A DNA stretch of 64,000 bases from Dehalococcoidia bacterium (GTDB lineage Bacteria > Chloroflexota > Dehalococcoidia > Lucifugimonadales > SHYT01): positions 62,001-126,000 of the forward strand of contig SHXZ01000005.1 of NCBI GenBank assembly GCA_009693045.1. Reading direction: 5' to 3'. Position 1 is the stretch's first letter. Each line of letters begins with the position of its first letter. Shown here in pieces: positions 8,162 through 15,962 of the stretch. The notes under the pieces were generated by a model. The model was not told where the DNA came from. It saw only the letters and a list, made by a program, of their open reading frames with translations, and did not search any database. Made by a program: the position numbers and the translations under genes.

Positions 8162-8240
8162 ACGTTTCACCCCCACCCCCATTCGCTTCGCTCAGTGCAG
8201 GCTCTTAATCTTCCCCCTCAACGGGGGAGGAGATTGCTCT
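8162..8240. repeat. CCCCCACCCCCATTCGCTTCGCTCAG-type composite repeat
   Basis: It combines a TTCGCTTCGCTCAGTGCAGG unit with TTCCCCCTCAACGGGGGAGG, both seen repeatedly in intergenic DNA of this window. Confidence 0.55.
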
Positions 8241-8283
8241 CGAGCGCCACTTCCAAAACTAACGGAATGTCAGAGGCACTACA

Positions 8284-8595
8284 CTAGGCAGACGACGGCA
8301 CGAGTGCGGGGCGCAGCCACTCGGCGGGCGGTGTGCCGCCCGGACGGCCGCTGACCCAGTACACGCGGCAGCCCAGGCCGTAGGGGCCGTCGGGGAGGTT
8401 GGGTTCAACGTCGCGGCTGTTGACGAGCACTGTTGGCGAACCGACGAAGCGCAGGCCCGCAGCGTCTTCGGGCGTGGTCACTTGCAGCAGTTCGACTGCG
8501 TCTGGCAGGCCGGCTTCGCGGAGGGTTGCACGCAGGTCGGCGAGGGTTTGCCGCCAGTTGGGGCACCCTTCAAAGTAGAGGAACTGCACCCGCAT
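8284..8595 (-). CDS. Small thioredoxin-fold protein
   Basis: A 103-residue protein that starts MRVQFLYFEGCPNWRQTL, a β-strand followed by a helix, with a single Cys where thioredoxins carry CxxC. FVGSPTVLVNSRDVEP matches the cis-Pro strand. This pattern is seen in small thioredoxin-like proteins often found next to metal-resistance genes. An upstream ATG is in frame at 8688, but GGAGGTGG lies just before ATG 8595, so the short form is preferred. With a single N-terminal Cys it may not be a dithiol oxidoreductase. Its specific role is unknown. Confidence 0.7.
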   Translation of the reverse strand: MRVQFLYFEGCPNWRQTLADLRATLREAGLPDAVELLQVTTPEDAAGLRFVGSPTVLVNSRDVEPNLPDGPYGLGCRVYWVSGRPGGTPPAEWLRPALVPSSA

Positions 8596-8683
8596 TCTGC
8601 CACCTCCATCGTCCGATGTCTCGCCACCTGTTGGATGCGGCGCGACGGGCGGCGGATACCATGCTACGGCGGCGAGGACAGGG

Positions 8684-8689
8684 TACAAT
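8684..8689 (+). promoter_or_regulatory. -10 element of the RNase P RNA promoter
   Basis: TACAAT ends 7 nt before the predicted RNA 5' end at 8696. No good -35 match was found. Confidence 0.45.
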
Positions 8690-8695
8690 ACTCAT

Positions 8696-9072
8696 GAGGC
8701 CGGTGGGCCGGGTGGCCGCTCCTCGTTCGCGTCAAGCGGGCGGGGAGAGGAAAGTCCGAACTCCTTCAGGCAGGGTGCTGGGTAACGCCCAGGCGGGGTA
8801 ACCCGACGGAAAGTGGCACAGAGACGAAACCGTCCTTCCCGCGAGGGAGGGACAAGGGTGAAAACGGGAGGTAAGAGCTCCCGGCTCCTGGCGGTGACGC
8901 CGGGGGCGGCTAAACCCCACCCGGAGCAAGGCCAAATAGGGGGACGCAAGGCGCCTGAACTGTCCCCGGGTTGGCCGCACGATCCCGATGGCAACATCGG
9001 GACAAGATGGATGGCCACCGTCCTTCCCGCGAGGGAGGGACACAGAATTCGGCTTACAGGCCCACCGGCTTC
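8696..9072 (+). ncRNA. rnpB: RNase P RNA, bacterial type A
   Basis: This is the catalytic RNA that matures tRNA 5' ends. It has the conserved CR-I sequence GAGGAAAGTCCGAACTCC near the 5' end, the GCAAGGCCAAATAGGGG core, AGATGGATGGCC, and the 3' signature ACAGAATTCGGCTTACAGG. The P1 helix pairs GAGGCCGGTGGG at 8696-8707 with CCCACCGGCTTC at 9061-9072, which fixes the ends. An identical 25-nt hairpin sequence (core CCGTCCTTCCCGCGAGGGAG) occurs twice, at 8830-8854 (P12 position) and 9018-9042 (P19-like position). Open frames across this region are spurious. Confidence 0.95.
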
Positions 9073-9194
9073 ATTTCCTCTCGTCTCTCTTGCACGAGTT
9101 ATTCTGGCCACCACCACCGGCTTGCTAGGCGGGCGCCAGTGCTGGCGCCGCTCTTTGTGGGCACAATCCGTGGAACGAGTGCGCAGAGCGCCTC

Positions 9195-9223
9195 TTGAAT
9201 CGTCGCCGTTCTCGGACTATACT
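9195..9223 (+). promoter_or_regulatory. Sigma-70-type promoter
   Basis: TTGAAT (9195-9200), a 17-nt spacer and TATACT (9218-9223) lie 54 nt upstream of the small membrane protein gene. Confidence 0.7.
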
Positions 9224-9276
9224 ATGAGATAAGTTTGCGCCTCGGCTCGACCGAGGCCCGTTAGGAGGATGGAGCC

Positions 9277-9621
9277 ATGTCTGTTCCGTCCAGTTATCAG
9301 GTTGCCAGGCCGCTGGGCGCGCTGCTACCGACCGTCTCATTGCTTCTGCGATTCCTCGTGACGATACTTCAGACCTTCTTGCTCGCCCTCAGCCTCTTTT
9401 TCAGCTTGCTTGCCGTGCCGCTCGTCGTCCCGGAGCTGTTGCAGCGCCTTCTCCGCCTCGGATCGAGCGCCATGAGCTCGGTTGCGGACGGTCTGGCGCG
9501 GCCCAGACGGGGAGTGAATGTCACCCACGTGGCGGTGCAGCAGCTCCCGGAGAAGAAGGACGAGGAGCAACCAGTCTGGAACGGGCGGCCCGGCGCGATG
9601 TTTCCCCGCAAGGCCGTTTGA
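9277..9621 (+). CDS. Small hydrophobic protein of unknown function
   Basis: A 114-residue protein, not recognised. Residues 15-55 are strongly hydrophobic (LLLRFLVTILQTFLLALSLF) and probably form one or two membrane helices. The C-terminal half is polar and basic. The start is well supported: AGGAGG lies 9 nt before ATG 9277, and a consensus promoter lies upstream. This makes it a likely real gene despite lack of homology that I can recall. It sits alone downstream of rnpB. Confidence 0.6.
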   Translation: MSVPSSYQVARPLGALLPTVSLLLRFLVTILQTFLLALSLFFSLLAVPLVVPELLQRLLRLGSSAMSSVADGLARPRRGVNVTHVAVQQLPEKKDEEQPVWNGRPGAMFPRKAV

Positions 9622-9904
9622 TCGGGCCAAGCCTGGCCGGGACTAGAACCCGTCCCCAAAAACGGTTGCCTACCCAAAGGGTTTTCGGCAAGGATGACCC
9701 GAAGTTGGCAGGCAGGCGTTTGACCCTCATCCCTTCGTCTCGGCTCAGGGCAGGCTTTAACCTTCTCTCATCAGTCAGTGGAGAAGGAATCGTGGGACTA
9801 CTTCTGGAACTGGCGAGGAATCCCGGCTTTCCATGCTCGGTGAGCCGGATGACCTAACGAGTTTGTGAGCGCCACTGTCGGGTGAGAGGAAGGAGCGTCA
9901 AGGC

Positions 9905-10153
9905 ATGGCTACGGAGCGACGGCGGGGTGAAGAGATGTGGCAGCAGGTGGCGCTCTGGAGGCGCGAAGGCCTGACGTACGCGCAGGTGACCAAGCGCCTT
10001 TCGGAGCCGGCGGCGATGCTGCGCTTCAACCTGCGCGACGTGCCGGGCGAGGGCACGATCCGGAAGGAGCTGCGCCGAGTCCTTGGGGTTGCTCAGGACG
10101 CGACGTCCGCGTCCGAGTCAGGCGCGGCCCCGCAGGCGTCTCCGATCGCGTAA
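9905..10153 (+). CDS. Small hypothetical protein with possible helix-turn-helix
   Basis: An 82-residue protein, not recognised. WQQVALWRREGLTYAQVTKRL resembles a short helix-turn-helix of the type found in resolvase or terminase small-subunit-like proteins; this is only a resemblance. GAGGAAGGAGCG upstream of ATG 9905 gives a plausible ribosome binding site. A hairpin at 10301-10330 lies downstream. Confidence 0.5.
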   Translation: MATERRRGEEMWQQVALWRREGLTYAQVTKRLSEPAAMLRFNLRDVPGEGTIRKELRRVLGVAQDATSASESGAAPQASPIA

Positions 10154-10300
10154 CAGACCAGGAGCGAGTTATGGGGCGTTGCCCTTCTTGACCACGAGGA
10201 CTGGGCGGGATGGCCTTGATGGCGTGGGCCTGCGCGGAGCGAACCGTGTGGGGGCGAACGAGACGGGTGTGAGGCTGGACGCGGCGGTGCTGATTTAGGC

Positions 10301-10330
10301 CGCGATGCCCCAGAGTAATGGGGCATCGCG
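10301..10330. terminator. Hairpin, terminator-like
   Basis: Arms CGCGATGCCCCA and TGGGGCATCGCG (12 bp, perfect) flank a 6-nt loop. No T-run follows, so factor-independent termination is uncertain. Confidence 0.4.
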
Positions 10331-10676
10331 TGCCGTGCGGGCGGGTGGGGGGCTTTCTACAGACACGTCCCCATACACTTCGCGGTTCTTGCGGTAGCAG
10401 GCGCTGTTCTGCTCAGTAACGATACCCGGCCGTGCAGCGATTGAAGCGGCTCCATTTTCAAGCGCCGCTCTATACGGCGCTCTTGCTCCGTCTACCATCG
10501 GGCCAGCCTTCCACGGCCTGCATTGCCCTCTATACTGCGAAGAAGGTTTCGCTATGCCTGTCGCATCTCATACCGATTCGCATTGACAACGCCATGAATT
10601 ATACCGGAGCATCACGTCATCTGGGTGTCAGGCCTTTCCGCCCCACCGACCCTTCGCTTCGCTCAAGGGCATGCTC

Positions 10677-10716
10677 TAACCCCTAACCCCTTCCCTAAAA
10701 GGAAGGGGGACATCCC
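10677..10716. repeat. CCCCTAACCCCTTCCC...GGAAGGGGG intergenic palindrome
   Basis: A copy of the second repeat family, adjoining a TTCGCTTCGCTCAAGGGCA unit. Confidence 0.6.
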
Positions 10717-10799
10717 TTCTTTGGGGTTTGTGGCTCCTTCACGGCGAATTGGTACAATCTTCGTGGAGTGCGTTAAGCGGCGAAGAGATTGGGGGTCCG

Positions 10800-11582
10800 T
10801 TGACCACGGAGCGGCTGGACGCGGAGCAGGTGCGGTTGAACCTCGGGACGCAGGCGATCGGGCAGCGGGTGGTGTGCCTGGACCGGGTGTCGTCCACGAT
10901 GGACGTGGCGCGCTCGGAGGCGGAGAAGGGCGCGCCGGACGGCATGGTTGTCGTCGCCGAGGAGCAGACGGCCGGGCGAGGGCGGTTCAAGCGGGAGTGG
11001 CTCTCGCCGAGGGGCGAGGACCTGCTGTTCTCGGTTGTGCTGCGGCCACGGCTTCACCAGATGCCTGGAGTGAACATGGCCGCCACGCTGGCTGTCCTGC
11101 ACACGGCGGAGAAGGTGGCGGGCCTTGCGCCAACACTGAAGTGGCCGAACGACGTGCGGGTGGACGGCAAAAAGTTGTGCGGGATTCTGGTGGAGGACGT
11201 GCTGGAGAAGGGTGAGGTCAGGTTCGCCATCGTGGGCGTAGGGCTGAACGTGAACATGGACGCGAGGCGGTACCCGGAAATCGCGGAGACGGCCACGAGC
11301 CTGGCGACGGCGGCGGGGCAGCGGTTTTCGCGGCTGCTGGTGCTGCGCACGCTGCTGCAGGAGATGGACCGGCTGTACGTGGCGATGAGGCGGGGCGAAT
11401 CGCCGTACGCGGACTGGCGCGCCAACCTGGAAACGCTGGGGAAGCGGGTGCAGGTGCGGTGGCAGGACACGGTGGACGAGGGCGTGGCGAGCGACGTGGA
11501 CACGCAGGGCAACCTGGTGCTGACGAAGGCGGACGGCACGATGGTGACGTTGGTGGCGGGGGAAGTGACGTTGCAGGTGTGA
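10800..11582 (+). CDS. birA: Biotin--[acetyl-CoA-carboxylase] ligase, without HTH domain
   Basis: About 260 residues. It activates biotin with ATP and attaches it to the carboxylase biotin carrier protein. Recognisable motifs are STMDVARSEA, the biotinyl-AMP binding loop AGRGRFKREW, LKWPNDVRVDGKKLCGILVE, and IVGVGLNVN. A C-terminal SH3-like domain follows. The N-terminal repressor HTH of E. coli BirA is missing, so this is a Group I, enzyme-only form. The frame is open back to ATG 10728, but that lies upstream of a TACAAT -10-like element. TTG 10800, preceded by a G-rich stretch, fits the family N-terminus better. The exact start is uncertain. Confidence 0.87.
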   Translation: MTTERLDAEQVRLNLGTQAIGQRVVCLDRVSSTMDVARSEAEKGAPDGMVVVAEEQTAGRGRFKREWLSPRGEDLLFSVVLRPRLHQMPGVNMAATLAVLHTAEKVAGLAPTLKWPNDVRVDGKKLCGILVEDVLEKGEVRFAIVGVGLNVNMDARRYPEIAETATSLATAAGQRFSRLLVLRTLLQEMDRLYVAMRRGESPYADWRANLETLGKRVQVRWQDTVDEGVASDVDTQGNLVLTKADGTMVTLVAGEVTLQV

Positions 11583-11583
11583 G

Positions 11584-11850
11584 CTAGCTACTGAGTGTGC
11601 TTATGCGAACGCTTGTGGGTTTTGCTTTGTACTTGGACAGGAGGGTCCGCACGCTGCGTTCAGACCGCAAGCCAGCTTCCACTTCCGATGTAAGCAGTTC
11701 AATTGCGCCAGCCAACCGAGAGGAGGGGCTGTCAGGGTCGATGATGTAGGTTGGGAGTCTAGCGTCCACCCATGCGACCAGACCGCTTAGATCAATCTCC
11801 TTCGCCAAGTATTGGTCCAGTTTGCTAAGGAGAGCACTATAAGCATCCAT
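11584..11850 (-). CDS. Hypothetical protein (88 aa)
   Basis: Not recognised. Starting at ATG 11850 it reads MDAYSALLSKLDQYLAKEID, and later LAGAIELLTSEVEAG and SERSVRTLLSKY, an all-helical, Leu-rich pattern. Composition is closer to AT than the neighbouring core genes. It converges on birA with almost no gap. It is divergent from the small gene at 11915. The ribosome binding site is weak, so the start could lie further upstream. Confidence 0.5.
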   Translation of the reverse strand: MDAYSALLSKLDQYLAKEIDLSGLVAWVDARLPTYIIDPDSPSSRLAGAIELLTSEVEAGLRSERSVRTLLSKYKAKPTSVRISTLSS

Positions 11851-11914
11851 GACAACACGACCACCAAGCGACGAACCTACTGTAGAGTAGGTCACGGAAG
11901 CTGAACTGCGAGCA

Positions 11915-12217
11915 ATGTTTAACCAGCAGCGGCTTCCAGATCGGGTGAGCACTGGTGAACTGGTCCGGCGGACACTCCACTACGATACCCATCTCACGCG
12001 GAATCAGCGGGAGCGGCTCAACAGGGCCGTAACCGATGACTCAAGGTGTCTCCCCGAGTGCTCGCGAAGCCAAATGGCGCTCTACACCACGAGGGTTGGT
12101 GAACCTATGGCGCTTGTGCATCAATACCGGCGGCCGGATGGTACGCTTGGGGCAAGTGGGAGACCAGATTCCAAGGTGGTGTTCTCTGGAGGGAAGGTTA
12201 TCAAGGCTCGCAAGTGA
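11915..12217 (+). CDS. Small conserved-looking hypothetical protein (about 100 aa)
   Basis: Not assigned to a named family. The C-terminal half, MALVHQYRRPDGTLGASGRP followed by a Lys-rich end, resembles short uncharacterised proteins whose shared core is HQYxxPDGTxGxSGxPDPK. The 5' part is AT-richer than the surroundings. No Shine-Dalgarno is visible at ATG 11915, so the true start may be a few codons downstream. It is divergent from the 88-residue gene and upstream of the SDR cluster. Confidence 0.5.
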   Translation: MFNQQRLPDRVSTGELVRRTLHYDTHLTRNQRERLNRAVTDDSRCLPECSRSQMALYTTRVGEPMALVHQYRRPDGTLGASGRPDSKVVFSGGKVIKARK

Positions 12218-12283
12218 CGCCGCCGAGGCTGGTTGGCAGATTGCGACGGCCCATCTGCGGGGTCTGATGAACAGGAGGTCTGC

Positions 12284-13084
12284 GTGCTTGAGAAGCTGAA
12301 CCTGGACGGCAAGGTGGTGGTGATCACGGGCGGGGGCACGGGCCTGGGGCGGGAGATGGTGCGGCACATGGCGCGCGCGGGGGCGGATATTGTGATTGCG
12401 GCGCGGCGTCTGGGCCCGATTGAGGAGGCCGCCGAGGAGGTGCGCTCGATGGGCCGGCGGTCGTTGGCCTTGCCCACGGACGCGACGGACACGAAGCAGA
12501 TAGCCGCGCTGTTTGAGCAGACGATCAGGGAGTTTGGCAAGGTGGACGTGCTGATCAACAACGCGGGCATCGTCCGGGGGCAGCGGCGCAAGCAGCTGTG
12601 GGAGATCACGGACGAGGAGTGGCGCGTGGGCATAGACGTGAACATGAGCAGCGCGTTCTACTGCTCGCGGGCCATCATCAAGCACATGGTGGACCGGGGG
12701 AAGGGGCGCATCGTCAACGTGTCGTCGGGGTTTGGGCTGCGGGCCGGGCGGGACAACTACATGTACGGCTGCGGCAAGGCGGCGGTCGTACAACTCACGC
12801 GCATTCTGGCGTTCAGCTACGGGGCGGCGGGCGTGACGAGCACGTGCATTGTGCCGGGGGTCATTCCCACGGAGTCCTCCACGCAGACGGGGTTTGGCGC
12901 GCGCAACGAGTTCATTCCGCTCGGGCGGGCGGGCATTCCGAACGAGATCGGCCCGCTGGCGGTGTTTCTGGCCTCGGACGCTTGCGAGTACATGAACGGC
13001 GAGATCTTCGCCATTGACGGGGGGGCGCTGGCGGCGGGGGCGTCGCCGACGGGCTATGCGCCGGTGATTCCGCTGAAGGAGTGA
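12284..13084 (+). CDS. Short-chain dehydrogenase/reductase (classical SDR)
   Basis: A 266-residue NAD(P)-dependent oxidoreductase. It has the cofactor motif TGGGTGLG near residue 17 and NNAG at about 90. The catalytic Tyr/Lys are in YGCGK, with Ser in VNVSSG. The C-terminal DACEYMNGEIFAIDGG is the family end motif. Arg-rich AARRLG after β2 suggests NADP(H), but this is an inference. The GTG start at 12284 is preceded by AGGAGG. It is the first of three co-oriented SDRs (also 13148 and 14963), and the only one with an intact active site. Substrate unknown. Confidence 0.87.
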   Translation: MLEKLNLDGKVVVITGGGTGLGREMVRHMARAGADIVIAARRLGPIEEAAEEVRSMGRRSLALPTDATDTKQIAALFEQTIREFGKVDVLINNAGIVRGQRRKQLWEITDEEWRVGIDVNMSSAFYCSRAIIKHMVDRGKGRIVNVSSGFGLRAGRDNYMYGCGKAAVVQLTRILAFSYGAAGVTSTCIVPGVIPTESSTQTGFGARNEFIPLGRAGIPNEIGPLAVFLASDACEYMNGEIFAIDGGALAAGASPTGYAPVIPLKE

Positions 13085-13094
13085 GGGGAAAACA

Positions 13095-13130
13095 CCCCCA
13101 TCCTAACCTTCCCCCTCAAAGGGGGAAGGG
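13095..13130. repeat. CCCCCATCCTAACCTTCCCCC...GGGGGAAGGG repeat
   Basis: A copy of the second repeat family, in the 63-bp gap between two SDR genes. Confidence 0.65.
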
Positions 13131-13147
13131 ATATTGAGGAGAGACAT

Positions 13148-13909
13148 ATGCCCATTCCAGCAGAGTGGGACCTGACCGGCAAGGTGGTGGTGCTCGCTAC
13201 GGGGAACCGCGGGTGGGGGCCGACGCTGGCCTCGGGGCTTGCCGAGGCGGGCGCAGATGTGGCGATCATCGGGCACGACGAGAAGGAGCTGGCGGCCTCG
13301 GCGGAGGCGGCGGAGAAGTACGAGCACCGCGTGGTGACGTACGCGGCCGACCTGACGCGTCAGGTGTCAGTGCGGGGGGCGTTCCGCCGGGTGCTGCGCG
13401 CGCTGGGGCGTGTGGACGCCCTGGTCAACAACGCGCAGGTGGAGTTCGCGAAGCCGATCATGGAGGTGACGCCCGCCGAATACGACCGGGTGATGGACCG
13501 GAACGTGAAGGCGGCCTTGCTGTGCTGCCAGGAGGCGGCGCGGTTCATGATTGAGCAGAAGAAGGGGCGCATTGTGAACATCGCCTCGGCGCTGGCGCAG
13601 CGGGGGCAGTGGAACGAGACGGTGTACTGCGCGAGCATGGGCGCGCTGGCGCAGCTGACGATGGCGCTGTCGCTGGAGCTGGCGCGGAGTGGCATCAACG
13701 TGAGTGGCATCGGGCCGGGGTGGTTCACGACGGAGGACATTCCGCTGGAGAAGCAGCGGGAGCAGAACCTGGTGCGGTTCCTGCCGTCGCGGCGGCTGGG
13801 TCACCCTCGGGACATCGTGCCGCTGATGGTGTACCTGTGCGCGGACGCGTCCTCTTACATGAGCGGGCAGGTGATCTACGTGGATGGGGGTGCGCTGTCG
13901 CACGCATAG
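13148..13909 (+). CDS. Short-chain dehydrogenase-like protein with catalytic Lys replaced by Met
   Basis: A 253-residue SDR-fold protein. The cofactor loop is TGNRGWG, the NNAG motif reads NNAQ, and the Ser region is VNIASA. The active-site YxxxK reads YCASM, so Tyr is kept but Lys is Met. In SDRs that Lys lowers the Tyr pKa and binds the nicotinamide ribose, so dehydrogenase activity is questionable. The C-terminus SYMSGQVIYVDGG is normal. GAGGAGAG lies before ATG 13148. It may be a non-catalytic partner of a neighbouring SDR or a divergent enzyme. Confidence 0.8.
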   Translation: MPIPAEWDLTGKVVVLATGNRGWGPTLASGLAEAGADVAIIGHDEKELAASAEAAEKYEHRVVTYAADLTRQVSVRGAFRRVLRALGRVDALVNNAQVEFAKPIMEVTPAEYDRVMDRNVKAALLCCQEAARFMIEQKKGRIVNIASALAQRGQWNETVYCASMGALAQLTMALSLELARSGINVSGIGPGWFTTEDIPLEKQREQNLVRFLPSRRLGHPRDIVPLMVYLCADASSYMSGQVIYVDGGALSHA

Positions 13910-13923
13910 CAAGGGCAGTGCGC

Positions 13924-13952
13924 CGTTCGCTTCGCTCAGGGCAGGCTCTTGA
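13924..13952. repeat. TTCGCTTCGCTCAGGGCAGGCTC repeat
   Basis: A copy of the third repeat family, 3' of the second SDR. It is followed by a GGGCTTGCCCTGCACCCTTC unit also seen near 37327. Confidence 0.6.
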
Positions 13953-14013
13953 CCGAACAACCGCGGCAGGGCTTGCCCTGCACCCTTCACCGCGAAGGAT
14001 GTTGGTCATGATG

Positions 14014-14808
14014 AGCGAACTGGCTCGCGAGAGAGGTCTTAATTGCGGAGTTGCTCACGGTGGTGAGCTTACGAGGGATGTGGGCACGCGGATGAACCGT
14101 TTGGAGTACCAGAGTGATCCCACGGTGTGCGACTTCGTCATCTGGGTTACTCCATTCGTCACTGGCGATCAGGTCCTAAAGCATGGATGATATAGTCCCA
14201 AATGGGGGAGATGGTCCTGCAATTCCCTTTTCGACGCATACCTTCAGTTCGAATGGCGAGGGCAGTCATTCGACGATAACGTGGCTGTGCTGGACACTCT
14301 GAAGAGTTCGCTGCGAGACGCCGTCGCTACGCGGGACGCCGATAGATTTCTCAAAGCAGCTATTGATGTGGTGAAATGGGGAGGCGTCCGTCAGCGGAAA
14401 CTACGCAACTTAGGGAAGGATGCACTTCCCAAGATTGAGGCAGATGCAAGGTTGCTTGATCCAAGGTCTGCGGACACGAGGAAACTATCGGGAATCCAGT
14501 TCATGAATTTGGGTTTCAGTAAAATATACTCTCTCCTCGTTGACGGTCTCCCCATATATGACAGTCGCGTTGCATGTGGGCTAGGCTCGTTTGTCAGGAT
14601 GTATTGTCATGAGAGATGCTTGGAGACTGTGCCGGACCAACTTGCGTTTGGCGTTCTGCTCAATCAAGAGAAAACGGTCAGGAATCCCTCTTCGGGGACT
14701 CTTGAGTTTCATACTCTTGGGTCGGGACAGGTTAGGAAGTACGCGACTTCCAACCTGATGGTCGCCTGGTTGCTTGAACCGTTGGCGGAGCTAGGCCAGT
14801 TCGGGTAG
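14014..14808 (+). pseudogene. Unknown gene interrupted by an in-frame TGA
   Basis: One reading frame runs through 14014-14808 with a single TGA at 14188-14190. Before the stop it reads PTVCDFVIWVTPFVTGDQVL. After it, YSPKWGRW and SLFDAYLQFEWRGQSFDDN lead directly into the long open part that starts formally at GTG 14281 (175 residues, ending LEPLAELGQFG). The continuity of protein-like sequence across the stop suggests a nonsense mutation, possibly Trp TGG to TGA. I do not recognise the family. The region is AT-richer than neighbours. A functional shorter protein from 14281 remains possible. Confidence 0.5.
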
Positions 14809-14897
14809 TTGCTTGCTGGACGACGGCTTTTAGCGTTACAGTCTGCTCTTTTTATGATCGGCTACGCGCCGTTAGAGCAGGGGAGCCTCGCAGCCAA

Positions 14898-14925
14898 GTA
14901 GGGGCGAGGCGTGCCTCGCCCCTAC
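14898..14925. repeat. GTAGGGGC-type palindrome, core AGGCGTGCCT
   Basis: 28 bp with the standard outer arms, in the gap before the third SDR. Confidence 0.8.
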
Positions 14926-14962
14926 GGTTTTCAGGCAGATTGATTGCTTCGGAGGGTACGCA

Positions 14963-15763
14963 ATGGACCTGCAACTGGTTGGCAAGACCGCGATCGTCAC
15001 GGGGGGCAGCCGCGGGATCGGCAAGGCGGTGGCGCGGGAGCTGGCGATGGAGGGCGTGGACGTGGCCATCGCCGCGCGGGACAAGAGGCAGCTTGACGCG
15101 ACGGCGCAGGAGCTGGCCCGGGAGACGGGACGCCGCATCGTGCCGGTGCAGGCGGACACGGGTGACGACGAGTCGGTGCGGGCGATGGTGAAGGCGGTGG
15201 TGGACGCGTTCGGCAACGTGGACATCCTGGTGAACTGCGCGGCGCAGCCGGGAGGGCAGTCGGCGCCGCCGACGCTGGAGCAGATCACGAACGAGGACTT
15301 CTGGGCGGACATGAACGTGAAGGTGATGGGGTACCTTCGGTGCGCGCGCGAGGTTGCGCCGCTGATGAAGAAGCAGGGGTGGGGGCGCATCATCAACATC
15401 AGCGGGCTGGCGGCGCGGCAAAGCGGCTCGACGATTGGGAGCATGCGGAACGTGTCGGTGGCGGCGCTGACGAAGAACCTGGCCGACGAGCTGGGGCCGC
15501 ACGGCATCAACGCGACGGTGGTGCACCCCGGCGCCACGTGGACGGAGAAGACGCCGGGGGTGCTGGCGCGTCAGGCGGCCAGCCAGGGCATCGCGGTGGA
15601 AGAGGCGGAGCGTCGCATGGCGCAGAACAATAGCGTGCGGCGGGTGATTGACGCGAAGGACATTGCGGTGGTGGTGGCGTTCCTGGCGTCGCCGCTTTCG
15701 GTAGCGATCAACGGGGATGCGATCGCGGCGGGCGGGGGTGTGGGGCGGGGAATCTATTACTAA
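14963..15763 (+). CDS. Short-chain dehydrogenase-like protein lacking the catalytic Tyr and Lys
   Basis: A 266-residue SDR-fold protein. The N-terminus TAIVTGGSRGIGKAVA is a canonical cofactor site. NNAG is replaced by NCAA. Aligning back from AALTKNLADEL, the YxxxK position reads IGSMR, so both catalytic residues are lost (Tyr to Ile, Lys to Arg); the Ser region is NISGL. The C-terminus INGDAIAAGGG is shortened. The frame and length are intact, so this is not simple decay. Start ATG 14963 has GGAGGG 7 nt upstream. The function of such a protein is unknown; nucleotide binding without catalysis is possible. Confidence 0.78.
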   Translation: MDLQLVGKTAIVTGGSRGIGKAVARELAMEGVDVAIAARDKRQLDATAQELARETGRRIVPVQADTGDDESVRAMVKAVVDAFGNVDILVNCAAQPGGQSAPPTLEQITNEDFWADMNVKVMGYLRCAREVAPLMKKQGWGRIINISGLAARQSGSTIGSMRNVSVAALTKNLADELGPHGINATVVHPGATWTEKTPGVLARQAASQGIAVEEAERRMAQNNSVRRVIDAKDIAVVVAFLASPLSVAINGDAIAAGGGVGRGIYY

Positions 15764-15769
15764 TACCAT

Positions 15770-15910
15770 TCTACTTGAACGTGTCATAAATAGAATGGCG
15801 ACGGCCTTTCTTTGTCATTCCGAGCGCGGCGAGTAATGTCCGCAGCCATGTTGCCGTCAGCCGTCGCGGGGAGATTCCGAGGTCGCGCAGCGACCGAGGA
15901 ATGACAGTAA
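15770..15910. repeat. GTCATTCCGAGCG...GAGGAATGAC composite repeat
   Basis: Contains CATTCCGAGCGCGGCGAGTAATG and, inverted, GATTCCGAGGTCGCGCAGCGACCGAGGAATGAC. Relatives occur near 33070, 43905 and 54480. Confidence 0.55.
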
Positions 15911-15962
15911 AACGTGCACGACGCCTTCACGTACAGTTGGTATAACAGGTGAGAGGGCGGCG

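Larger units (their letters stand above)
10154..10799. other. 646-bp intergenic region
   Basis: No convincing gene. It holds a hairpin at 10301-10330 and a composite repeat at about 10655-10716. A TACAAT -10-like element at 10753-10758 lies ahead of the biotin ligase gene. The remaining sequence shows no feature I can assign. Confidence 0.5.

Noticed and set aside
8692-9117. Open frames on both strands
   Set aside because: They cross the RNase P RNA gene and have no protein-like features of their own.
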